The position numbers were made by a program, and so were the translations under genes. From a virus, in the IMG/VR virus record IMGVR_UViG_3300044225_001034, positions 1-20,284 of that record: a stretch of 20,284 bases of DNA. The stretch is one strand, 5' to 3'. Under the pieces are notes generated by a model. That model saw only the letters and a program-made list of their open reading frames with translations, was not told the origin of the DNA and ran no database searches. Each line of letters starts with the position of its first letter. The first letter of the stretch is position 1. Shown here piece by piece: positions 15,909 to 20,284 of the stretch.

Positions 15909-16106
15909 TTAATATTTTAACTCCAATAATCTAGCTTCCATTTTACATTTAGCTATCTGTAATTCAGTAAGATTATCTGTGTCACACTCTACCTTTGTAT
16001 CTTTGATAGGTTCTAACTCTTCTATAATTATTTTCTTTTCTTTATCTTTGTTAAAAGAAAATGAACAAGAACTAATAAATAATAATAATAATAATTTTAT
16101 TGCCAT
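15909..16106 (-). CDS. Small predicted lipoprotein (65 aa)
   Basis: The N terminus is a type II signal peptide: MAIK, then a hydrophobic run LLLLLF, then the lipobox ISSC with the lipidated cysteine at C14. Residue 15 is Ser, not Asp, so in a Gram-negative host it would be sorted to the outer membrane by the E. coli rule. The mature part is about 50 charged residues with two further cysteines, C41 and C54, that could form a disulfide. It lies in the early replication operon, overlapping the 148-residue gene by 10 bases. Early phage lipoproteins of this size often block superinfection, as T5 Llp does. Rz1-type spanin is another option but the late position and Pro-rich make-up are missing. Confidence 0.68.
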   Translation of the reverse strand: MAIKLLLLLFISSCSFSFNKDKEKKIIIEELEPIKDTKVECDTDNLTELQIAKCKMEARLLELKY

Positions 16107-16543
16107 AGTATTTTTTCCACACTCACAATAGGTTTGTCTTCAAATGTTTCTGCATCAAAATATTTATCTCTATGTATACCACTTTCTTTTAATAAAGATT
16201 TTGCTGATTCTAAAATAGCTTCTTGGCTAGTATACTGTGGATTATATTTCATAATATTACTAAAGTCTGAGCGAAATCCTGTATCACTAAATGGTAATTG
16301 ATATTCTTTTAATCTTTTACCACTAACTATATTTACACCACTAGTCTTACATTTTTTATTGGGTTGATAAGTTTTATCTGTGTTATCACCTAAGTCATGT
16401 AGTGCTTTGTTCTCGTAAGTAATATGGTACATTATTGTAGGCTCATCATATACATCATCATATCTACTATAGCCAACTTTAACTATTGTGGCCACTCCCA
16501 TTACATCTATTAAATATTTTTCTTTATCGTCAAATAATCCCAT
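16097..16543 (-). CDS. Unknown early protein (148 aa)
   Basis: A ribosome binding site AAAGGG lies 6 bases before the ATG and directly follows the TAG stop of the gene before. The N-terminal half is beta-like (YLIDVMGVATIVKVGYSRY, TIMYHITYEN). The C-terminal half is helical (SQEAILESAKSLLKESG) and ends in a Glu/Lys-rich section. I recognise no domain. It is encoded between primase and helicase with three other small genes, so it could be a host-takeover or replication-accessory protein, but that is only a guess from position. Confidence 0.62.
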   Translation of the reverse strand: MGLFDDKEKYLIDVMGVATIVKVGYSRYDDVYDEPTIMYHITYENKALHDLGDNTDKTYQPNKKCKTSGVNIVSGKRLKEYQLPFSDTGFRSDFSNIMKYNPQYTSQEAILESAKSLLKESGIHRDKYFDAETFEDKPIVSVEKILWQ

Positions 16544-16554
16544 TGTTTCCCTTT

Positions 16555-16845
16555 CTATTCGTATTTGTGTGTTTTATAATAATCTTCGTATAATTTTTTT
16601 GTTTGCTTATCACAATCAAAAACTTTCATATTATAATTCTGTGCCTCTTTATCTGTCAAAGTAATTTTATCAACTAAACTATTTCTGTGTTCGTAGTCTT
16701 TTGGATTTAATTGTTTCTCGGGTTTGTTAACTGCTTTATCCCAAGTCTTCCAAAACTTTTTATTCTTTTCAGATATTTTAAATCTGCCACCTTTACTGCC
16801 TTTCTTGTAGTGTCTCTCTAATATAATATTGTTATACATATGCAT
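16555..16845 (-). CDS. Unknown basic early protein (96 aa)
   Basis: The protein is strongly basic, with HYKKGSKGGRFKISEKNKKFW in the first third and many Lys and Tyr at the end (TKKLYEDYYKTHKYE). This would suit nucleic acid binding, although no fold is recognised. Two ATG codons two residues apart (16845 and 16839) can start it. Neither has a good ribosome binding site, and both lie in or at the end of the 30-residue gene upstream. Translation is therefore probably coupled to that small gene. The stop TAG is fused to the ribosome binding site of the next gene. Confidence 0.6.
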   Translation of the reverse strand: MHMYNNIILERHYKKGSKGGRFKISEKNKKFWKTWDKAVNKPEKQLNPKDYEHRNSLVDKITLTDKEAQNYNMKVFDCDKQTKKLYEDYYKTHKYE

Positions 16846-16924
16846 TAGGTAGATTTGCTACTAAGTAAAGTAGAAATGCTAACACTATAAACATTGACAT
16901 CAATAACGCTATAAAGTCTCGCAT
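16832..16924 (-). CDS. Single-pass membrane micropeptide (30 aa)
   Basis: The frame starts at the ATG 16922-16924 with GGGGTG 7 bases upstream and ends with TAA at 16832-16834. It encodes MRDFIALLMSMFIVLAFLLY then LVANLPNAYV, where residues 4-24 form one unbroken membrane helix. It overlaps the end of the primase by 16 bases and the start of the 96-residue gene by 14, filling the only gap between them. The hydrophobic pattern plus the ribosome binding site make chance unlikely. Its function is unknown; a role in membrane signalling, superinfection exclusion or tethering can only be guessed. Confidence 0.55.
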   Translation of the reverse strand: MRDFIALLMSMFIVLAFLLYLVANLPNAYV

Positions 16925-17703
16925 AATTTTTCACCCCATTCTTTTAATTCTTTTACACTATAATATTTTAAATCTTTGTCAATCATTTCTACATATGTAG
17001 GAACATGATAAGACAATGTATCTTTTATTTTAAAACTTTTATCCGTTGCATCTTTATCTAAACAAACAAAACATCTGTCTACAATATCAGCTATTGGTGT
17101 TATGAACTCTTCTTTTAAACTTGTACCCATGATAGCTACCCCTGTTAGGTTAGCCATTGCAACTTTACAGGCTGAGACACAATCCTCCACGACCACACCA
17201 ATGTACTTATTACTACCTGCCACGAAAGGGTAATGGCAAGTATTATATTTGTACCATTTTGGAATTGTGTCATCAGCCAAGCCACGACCTACCGCACCGA
17301 CAACTTCCCCATTATTTTCTATGAGGAAAACTATTCTATCTTGTTTCACATCATACATTAATCTAGCTTCAGTATTTTCTAACTCATACTTATCAATGTA
17401 TTCTCTTGCTTTATTATTACCATAGACTGTTACAAACTCTTTAGGTATAGTAAATTTTGGAGGGATATCATGAGGAATATCTTTACTGTCCATAAAAGTT
17501 TGTAAGTCATCTATGGTTACACCATTATTAGCGATACCTTTAGCTTCACAACTAGCATGAAAACAATTCCAAATTAATTTACCGTTTTCATTTCTAACTG
17601 ATAAGGTGTTTCTATTCAAACAGAATATACAATCACCCCTATAATTCCTACCCTTCTCAATGTTAAGGGTTTGAATTGCTTTTAATTGATGTTGATATTC
17701 CAT
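16909..17703 (-). CDS. DNA primase: zinc-binding domain plus TOPRIM
   Basis: It would make RNA primers for replication. The N-terminal zinc-binding domain has C25-xx-C28 and C47/C52 (DCIFC and NCFHASC), as in T7 gp4 and bacterial DnaG. The TOPRIM part shows VVEDCVSACK with E173 and FVCLDKDAT with D216 and D218, which bind the metal ions. At 264 residues it ends after TOPRIM, with no helicase part; the helicase is a separate gene. No ribosome binding site lies before the ATG at 17703. Instead a strong promoter places the RNA start only a few bases upstream, so the message is probably nearly leaderless. No other in-frame Met precedes the zinc domain. Confidence 0.88.
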   Translation of the reverse strand: MEYQHQLKAIQTLNIEKGRNYRGDCIFCLNRNTLSVRNENGKLIWNCFHASCEAKGIANNGVTIDDLQTFMDSKDIPHDIPPKFTIPKEFVTVYGNNKAREYIDKYELENTEARLMYDVKQDRIVFLIENNGEVVGAVGRGLADDTIPKWYKYNTCHYPFVAGSNKYIGVVVEDCVSACKVAMANLTGVAIMGTSLKEEFITPIADIVDRCFVCLDKDATDKSFKIKDTLSYHVPTYVEMIDKDLKYYSVKELKEWGEKLCETL

Positions 17704-17713
17704 TGGCTAGTAC

Positions 17714-17741
17714 ACTATACACTTTTTTTTACATATGTCAA
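17714..17741 (-). promoter_or_regulatory. Sigma70-like promoter of the primase operon
   Basis: On the leftward strand TTGACA (17741-17736) is followed by 16 bases and TATAGT (17719-17714). Transcription would start near 17707, about 4 bases before the primase ATG. The -35 box is preceded by ATAC, the same decamer ATACTTGACA as in the gap at 18496-18505. It also forms half of a 7-base inverted repeat with a rightward TTGACA at 17756-17761. Confidence 0.75.
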
Positions 17742-17789
17742 GTATTATTTTTTTCTTGACAAATCTATTTATATATGATAACATATGAT
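17736..17789. promoter_or_regulatory. Inverted -35 pair and 10-bp-spaced repeats in the early gap
   Basis: TGTCAAG (17736-17742) and CTTGACA (17755-17761) form a perfect inverted repeat with a 12-base T-rich centre. The right half can serve a rightward promoter: TTGACA, 17 bases, TAACAT (17779-17784). ATATGAT is repeated at 17773-17779 and 17783-17789, exactly 10 bases apart on one DNA face. Together they could be a regulator site or divergent promoters. No protein-coding gene was found in 17704-17830. Confidence 0.45.
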
Positions 17790-17830
17790 TCCCAATGCGG
17801 GGGTATATATCTATTATACACATGGAGAAA

Positions 17831-18016
17831 TCAGAAGTTATTTTCATTAGCCAAAGACACATAAGTTACTTCTCTATCTGTTTCTGCGTCATGTAAAGGT
17901 GAAGTTAAACCCTCTAATAAATATTTATCTTTAGCTTCTTCACCACTTACTGCGTCAACAAAATACTTTTTAGTTACTGTTTCCTTAACATATACTACAT
18001 ACTTTTTGGTTTCCAT
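17831..18016 (-). CDS. Small early protein, weakly DpnD/PcfM-like (61 aa)
   Basis: The protein begins METKKYVVYVKETVTKKYF, followed by VDAVSGEEAKDKYLLEG, then an acidic section and VTYVSLANENNF. The strand-strand-helix-strand pattern (KYVVYVKET, YFVDA, GEEAKDKY) recalls the small DpnD/PcfM-like family of phages and plasmids, whose function is unknown. I give this only as a weak resemblance. The start overlaps the preceding stop (TAATG) and has GAAAGGA upstream. It is the last gene of the short early operon before the primase promoter. Confidence 0.6.
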   Translation of the reverse strand: METKKYVVYVKETVTKKYFVDAVSGEEAKDKYLLEGLTSPLHDAETDREVTYVSLANENNF

Positions 18017-18252
18017 TATATTATCCTTTCTTTTCTAACTTGTTCTATAAGTGTATCTTCTATATCTCTCTTCATAGTTTCAAGATACTCATCATCTATC
18101 AGATACTTATCGTCTTGTGGGTCATACTCCTCTAGCCAAGAACCATGTCCTTCACATACAGGACACTCATCTATCTCATCGTTCTTGTCACCCCAAGCTA
18201 TATAACCTTTGCCATTACATTCGGGGCATTCTACTTTTATTTTTTGTTTCAT
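18016..18252 (-). CDS. DnaJ-type zinc-finger small protein (78 aa)
   Basis: Two CxxCxGxG motifs are visible: CPECNGKG (9-16) and CPVCEGHG (30-37), with an acidic loop between them. This is the repeat of the DnaJ central domain, which binds zinc. The remaining 40 residues are acidic and helical (EEYDPQDDKYLIDDEYLETM), ending basic. There is no J domain, so it is not a chaperone partner in the usual sense. Small proteins of this kind are frequent in phages and their role is not known. The same motif is inserted in the polymerase of this genome. Overlaps with both neighbours (ATGA, TAATG) and the AGAAAGGA site show it is translated. Confidence 0.8.
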   Translation of the reverse strand: MKQKIKVECPECNGKGYIAWGDKNDEIDECPVCEGHGSWLEEYDPQDDKYLIDDEYLETMKRDIEDTLIEQVRKERII

Positions 18253-18452
18253 TTTAGTTCCTTTCTTATAGCTTCTTTGTCTAGTAGATAATAATATAAA
18301 TCATTTAAAAAATTATAGGGGATTAAACCTTTATTATCTAATTCCATAATATCTGAAATAGTTAATTGGCATACCTTTTCTATATGCTCATCACTTGCTT
18401 CAGTCTTTGCATCTGTTCCTATTACGCTTTTATACATTTGGTTTTCATACAT
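18249..18452 (-). CDS. Unknown small early protein (67 aa)
   Basis: The ATG at 18452 has AAAGGA 7 bases upstream and is preferred over the ATG at 18482, which has no such site and would lie within the promoter region. The product begins MYENQMYKSVIGTDAKTEAS, then a helix EHIEKVCQLTISDIMELDNKG, then NFLNDLYYYLLDKEAIRKEL. It looks like a small all-helical protein, but I cannot assign a family or DNA-binding motif. It is the first gene of a three-gene leftward unit with the DnaJ-type zinc protein and the 61-residue protein. Confidence 0.65.
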   Translation of the reverse strand: MYENQMYKSVIGTDAKTEASDEHIEKVCQLTISDIMELDNKGLIPYNFLNDLYYYLLDKEAIRKELK

Positions 18453-18468
18453 TTTATTTTCCTTTCTA

Positions 18469-18547
18469 ATTATAGTATGCATATTTTATATCGTTTGTCA
18501 AGTATAAAATATACAAAATTGTAACACCTCATTTGCTAAAATAACAC
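18469..18547 (-). promoter_or_regulatory. Leftward promoter region with TAACAC repeats
   Basis: TTGACA (18501-18496, leftward) is preceded by ATAC as in the primase promoter. The -10 box is uncertain: TACTAT at 18 bases (18477-18472), CATACT at 16, or a perfect TATAAT at an unfavourable 21 bases (18474-18469). TAACAC occurs twice, at 18522-18527 and 18542-18547, 20 bases apart, which could be an operator between this promoter and the rightward gene. Confidence 0.5.
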
Positions 18548-18569
18548 TAGTACTTTCATAAAACATCAC

Positions 18570-18596
18570 TATAATTTATATAATGCATGGAGGTGA
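18570..18596 (+). promoter_or_regulatory. -10 box(es) and strong ribosome binding site of the lone rightward early gene
   Basis: TATAAT occurs at 18570-18575 and again at 18579-18584. No good -35 box lies upstream of either. From the first, RNA would start near 18582 and keep the ribosome binding site GGAGGTGA (18589-18596), whose GGAGG core lies 7 bases before the ATG at 18601. Confidence 0.5.
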
Positions 18597-18600
18597 AATT

Positions 18601-18774
18601 ATGAATGTATTTGGGATTACTGAAAAATCTATCGGGTTTCTTGTTGGTATGTTTAATAGGTATAATTCTGATGAGAAGTATATCAGAAAGTTTGTACAAA
18701 CAGAATACCCACAAGATGATTGGGCATGGATTGAAGACAAACTTAAAGCTAAAAAATCTAAAAAAGTCAAATGA
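18601..18774 (+). CDS. Lone rightward early gene, unknown (57 aa)
   Basis: This is the only rightward gene in the early region. The ATG at 18601 has the strongest ribosome binding site of the window, GGAGGTGA, and is preferred over the ATG at 18583, which would overlap that site. The product starts MNVFGITEKSIGFLVGMFNR, continues SDEKYIRKFVQTEYP and QDDWAWIEDKLK, and ends in a very basic tail (KAKKSKKVK). It is small and helical and could bind nucleic acid or another protein. Divergence from the leftward operon and the basic tail would suit a regulator, but no helix-turn-helix is clear. A two-tier hairpin follows the gene. Confidence 0.62.
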   Translation: MNVFGITEKSIGFLVGMFNRYNSDEKYIRKFVQTEYPQDDWAWIEDKLKAKKSKKVK

Positions 18775-18795
18775 TAGCTGATTTTTTTCCATTTT

Positions 18796-18836
18796 AAGAC
18801 GCATACAAGGGGTCTGTATAGACCCTCGTGTGTCTT
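18796..18836. terminator. Two-tier hairpin in the convergent gap
   Basis: Outer stem AAGACGCA / TGTGTCTT (18796-18803 with 18829-18836, one G-U pair), internal loop TACAA / CG, inner stem GGGTCT / AGACCC (18810-18815 with 18820-18825) with loop GTAT. It lies between the stop codons of the rightward 57-residue gene and the leftward 62-residue gene. There is no U-run on either side, so termination is likely by position but not canonical; it could also be a stable RNA end or a protein-binding site. Confidence 0.55.
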
Positions 18837-18845
18837 TGTAAGGGG

Positions 18846-19034
18846 TTAAAAGTCAGTATAAAAGACCTGTCCATGCTTTCTCATTTCTATTAAGTCATCA
18901 ATACTTTTCTCTAAGAACTTTAACTTTTCGTATTGTTCATCATCCCAATCAACACCATTAATCCATTTCATTTTAGCATCTTTTACCATTAGTTTTGTAG
19001 CCTCGATGTATTCATCTAGATAATATACTGCCAT
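18846..19034 (-). CDS. Unknown small early protein (62 aa)
   Basis: The start overlaps the preceding stop (TAATG), with only a weak site (GACAGAG) upstream, so coupling is likely. The sequence is a mostly helical acidic protein: YYLDEYIEATKLMVKDAKMKW, then DWDDEQYEKLKFLEKSIDDL and a short end QVFYTDF. No family is recognised. It is the last gene of a run of five or more coupled small leftward genes and ends in front of the two-tier hairpin. Confidence 0.6.
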   Translation of the reverse strand: MAVYYLDEYIEATKLMVKDAKMKWINGVDWDDEQYEKLKFLEKSIDDLIEMRKHGQVFYTDF

Positions 19035-19357
19035 TACTCTGTCTTAGCAATTCCTTTTGTATCTAAATTCTGAACTCTCTCGCTCACCTCGTCTACAGTC
19101 TTAGCTAATTCTTGAGCCTGTTTGAATTGTGTTTTATTTCTAGATTGCTCAACAACTTCGTCTAATGTCATGTTAATTTTTTCTTGGCGTAACTCAAAGT
19201 TTCTCTCTGCCCATTTCTCTAGCCTCTCAATCAACACTTCATTTTTTATTTCTAAGGAAGTAATTTTTTCTTCTAACTCTTTTATCTTTTTTAATCGCTC
19301 CCTGCTTCTCTCTTTTACTTTTAATACTTGTGCTTCCATTTCTGTTACTGTACTCAT
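19034..19357 (-). CDS. Coiled-coil early protein (107 aa)
   Basis: The ribosome binding site GGGAG lies 7 bases before the ATG, which overlaps the preceding stop. Residues 5-60 are a continuous charged coiled coil with Leu, Ile and Val in heptad spacing (LKKIKELEEKITSLEIKNEV). A second helical part follows (MTLDEVVEQSRNKTQFKQAQ). It has no membrane helix or cysteine. Such proteins often form dimers that bind a host or phage partner, but the target is unknown. Confidence 0.62.
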   Translation of the reverse strand: MSTVTEMEAQVLKVKERSRERLKKIKELEEKITSLEIKNEVLIERLEKWAERNFELRQEKINMTLDEVVEQSRNKTQFKQAQELAKTVDEVSERVQNLDTKGIAKTE

Positions 19358-19560
19358 TCTTCACTCCCTTTTAATTGGTCTATCAATTCAGATATTTCTT
19401 CTTGTTTCTCTACCAAGTTACATATTATATCTGATAAAACTTCTTTTTGATTATACATAAAATGCGGATGGTCTTTCATCCATTTATTTTTTATAATACC
19501 ATACAAATATTTTTCTGTATCTCTTAAATTATATTGTATTAGTTTTAGTTTATCTATCAT
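19354..19560 (-). CDS. Unknown small early protein (68 aa)
   Basis: The start overlaps the stop of the 58-residue gene (ATGA type) and the stop overlaps the next start, so it is part of a tightly coupled set. The sequence is helical: MIDKLKLIQYNLRDTEKYLYG, a His/Met-rich middle (KDHPHFMYNQK), then DIICNLVEKQEEISELIDQL. No known motif. It is placed with small acidic and coiled-coil proteins of the kind phages use early to modify host functions. Confidence 0.6.
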   Translation of the reverse strand: MIDKLKLIQYNLRDTEKYLYGIIKNKWMKDHPHFMYNQKEVLSDIICNLVEKQEEISELIDQLKGSEE

Positions 19561-19733
19561 TCTGACCTCTCTTCAAATAACTTCTCTACTATCATTCCCA
19601 TATGTTCGTCTATGTTTTGATTTAATGCTTTAAAATAATGTTTCTCTAAAAGTTCTTGAAACTCATGTAATGACATGGCCTCAACCTCTTCCAAGATATC
19701 TTCTTTTATTCTATCGTTTTGTATGTTACTCAT
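19557..19733 (-). CDS. Small acidic early protein (58 aa)
   Basis: The frame runs from the ATG at 19733 to the TGA at 19557-19559. GAGGTG lies 6 bases before the start, the start overlaps the preceding stop as ATGA, and the stop overlaps the next ATG. It fills exactly the gap between its neighbours. The product begins MSNIQNDRIKEDILEEVEAM, continues SLHEFQELLEKHYFKALNQN and ends in an acidic helix (VEKLFEERSE). It looks helical and acidic, with no recognised family. Confidence 0.65.
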   Translation of the reverse strand: MSNIQNDRIKEDILEEVEAMSLHEFQELLEKHYFKALNQNIDEHMGMIVEKLFEERSE

Positions 19734-19918
19734 AAATTACACCTCGCAAATTCTTCTATCTCTTCAAATAGTTCTCTACCTTTCTCGGTATTCCTTGTAC
19801 CATGAAGATTATCGGGGTCTGCTTCTATAAAATCACCAACACTTCTTGGATGTAATTTCTCAATAAATATCCAAAATATTCTATCAGCTATCTTATATGC
19901 TCGTTCATCTTTTGTCAT
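19730..19918 (-). CDS. Unknown small early protein (62 aa)
   Basis: The ATG at 19918 has AAGGA 7 bases upstream and is preferred over the ATG at 19984, because the longer form would translate both hairpins in front of the gene and overlap the previous gene. The product begins MTKDERAYKIADRIFWIFIE, then KLHPRSVGDFIEADPDNLHG and RELFEEIEEFARCNL. It is helical with an aromatic patch (IFWIF). No family is recognised. Confidence 0.62.
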   Translation of the reverse strand: MTKDERAYKIADRIFWIFIEKLHPRSVGDFIEADPDNLHGTRNTEKGRELFEEIEEFARCNL

Positions 19919-19929
19919 TATATATCCTT

Positions 19930-19963
19930 TCTTACTGTGTAAGACAGGGGTATGAAACCCCTG
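19930..19963. promoter_or_regulatory. Two adjoining hairpins next to a ribosome binding site
   Basis: CAGGGGT / ACCCCTG (19945-19951 with 19957-19963, 5-base loop) directly adjoins TCTTAC / GTAAGA (19930-19935 with 19939-19944, 3-base loop). In the leftward RNA they stand in this order, right before AAGGA and the ATG at 19918, and after the stop of the preceding gene. Read rightward, the GC-rich stem is followed by a T-rich stretch and would resemble an intrinsic terminator for antisense RNA. Confidence 0.6.
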
Positions 19964-19976
19964 CCTATTTGTTTTG

Positions 19977-20284
19977 TTAAGCAACTTTCTTAGCCTTACT
20001 TTTAGCTAACTTTAAAAGTTTAGATAGTCTATGCTCTATTGGTTTAGCATTTTCTTGTATAAACTCTTGTAAGTTTCTATCGCTCAGTAGGGTATCAAAA
20101 TCTCCCTCTGTTAGATTTGTTAATGATATTAGATAAGATATAGTTTCTTCTATCTTTTCATCTGTACTAGTAATCTCTACATAATCTTGTTTAGGTTTAT
20201 GATTACTCTCTTCAACTGTGGGTACAGATACATCAGCAGTTTCTATTTCTATCTTAGTATCTTTTGTAGGTTTGTTAATAAACT
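19977..20284 (-). CDS. C-terminal part of a leftward protein of unknown function (5' end outside window)
   Basis: The leftward frame is open from the window end to TAA at 19977-19979 and has no ATG within the visible part, so the start lies outside. The 102 visible residues start with an acidic, probably flexible section (DTKIEIETADVSVPTVEES) and continue with a helical domain (EETISYLISLTNLTEGDFDT, NLQEFIQENAKPIEHRLSKL). They end very basic (LKLAKSKAKKVA). The codon pattern and lack of stops over 102 codons in an AT-rich sequence argue for a real gene. A basic helical tail could bind DNA, but no family is recognised. Confidence 0.68.
   Translation of the reverse strand, partial: FINKPTKDTKIEIETADVSVPTVEESNHKPKQDYVEITSTDEKIEETISYLISLTNLTEGDFDTLLSDRNLQEFIQENAKPIEHRLSKLLKLAKSKAKKVA

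Noticed and set aside
16948-16982. TTGACA on the leftward strand near the primase end as a promoter for the 30-residue gene
   Set aside because: The best -10 at allowed spacing is TAGTGT (3 of 6); it lies in coding sequence and is too weak to call.
18249-18482. Longer 77-residue form starting at 18482
   Set aside because: The ATG at 18452 has AAAGGA 7 bases upstream; the longer start has none and would lie inside the promoter.
18556-18804. Leftward open frames opposite the 57-residue gene
   Set aside because: The rightward frame has GGAGGTGA at the right distance and a protein-like composition; the leftward ones have no ribosome binding site and run through the hairpin-flanked gap.
18796-18836. 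Hairpin as a tRNA or part of one
   Set aside because: No cloverleaf arms, T-loop or CCA-type end can be formed around it.
19730-19984. Longer 84-residue form starting at 19984
   Set aside because: It would translate two hairpins and overlap the previous gene; the ATG at 19918 has AAGGA at the right distance.
1-20284. Search for tRNA genes, insertion sequences, integrase and attachment sites
   Set aside because: None seen on either strand; the window is fully occupied by phage genes and short gaps.

Overview
The window is a piece of a double-stranded DNA phage genome with low GC (roughly 30%), very dense coding, start and stop codons that often overlap, and AAGGAG/AGAAAGG-type ribosome binding sites. 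It holds a family-A DNA polymerase, a separate TOPRIM primase, a DnaB-type helicase, two PD-(D/E)XK nucleases, a lysozyme and a very large virion-type protein. The polymerase carries a DnaJ-like double CxxCxGxG zinc module. That feature is published for the SAR116 podovirus HMO-2011 and its relatives, so the best guess is an HMO-2011-type marine podovirus. The AT-rich composition would suit a SAR11 (Pelagibacter) host, but host and group are inferences. No integrase, RNA polymerase, terminase, portal or capsid gene lies in the window.

Layout: bases 1 to 9683 are rightward late genes. They comprise the end of a gene cut by the window edge, two small proteins with one membrane segment and a coiled coil, a Q/A/T/P-rich 556-residue protein, three smaller proteins probably of the virion, a 1375-residue protein probably of the internal virion, then a holin-like protein and a GH24 lysozyme. 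Bases 9676 to 20284 are leftward early genes that converge on the lysozyme with an 8-base overlap of 3' ends. Read in their own direction (right to left) these are: a partial gene; five small genes of unknown function; a structured convergent gap with the single rightward exception (57-residue gene at 18601-18774); three small genes, one a DnaJ-like zinc protein; the primase; a 30-residue membrane peptide; two unknowns; a small lipoprotein; helicase; polymerase; a probable ssDNA-binding protein; a Cas4/RecB-like nuclease; an unknown; a resolvase-like nuclease; and three small overlapping genes at the end.

How they work together: primase, helicase, polymerase and binding protein make a compact replisome, and the two nucleases would process or recycle DNA. 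Strong sigma70-like promoters are visible in front of the primase (TTGACA-N16-TATAGT) and the binding protein (TTGACT-N17-TATAAT). The first puts the transcription start almost at the primase ATG, so that mRNA may be nearly leaderless. No late promoter is obvious. Several genes too short for ordinary calling (30, 52 and 58 residues, plus a terminal partial gene) are supported by ribosome binding sites and coupled overlaps. The least explained parts are the early small-gene region, a palindrome ATCTTAC-N4-GTAAGAT that recurs three times with small variation, and a two-tier hairpin at 18796-18836.
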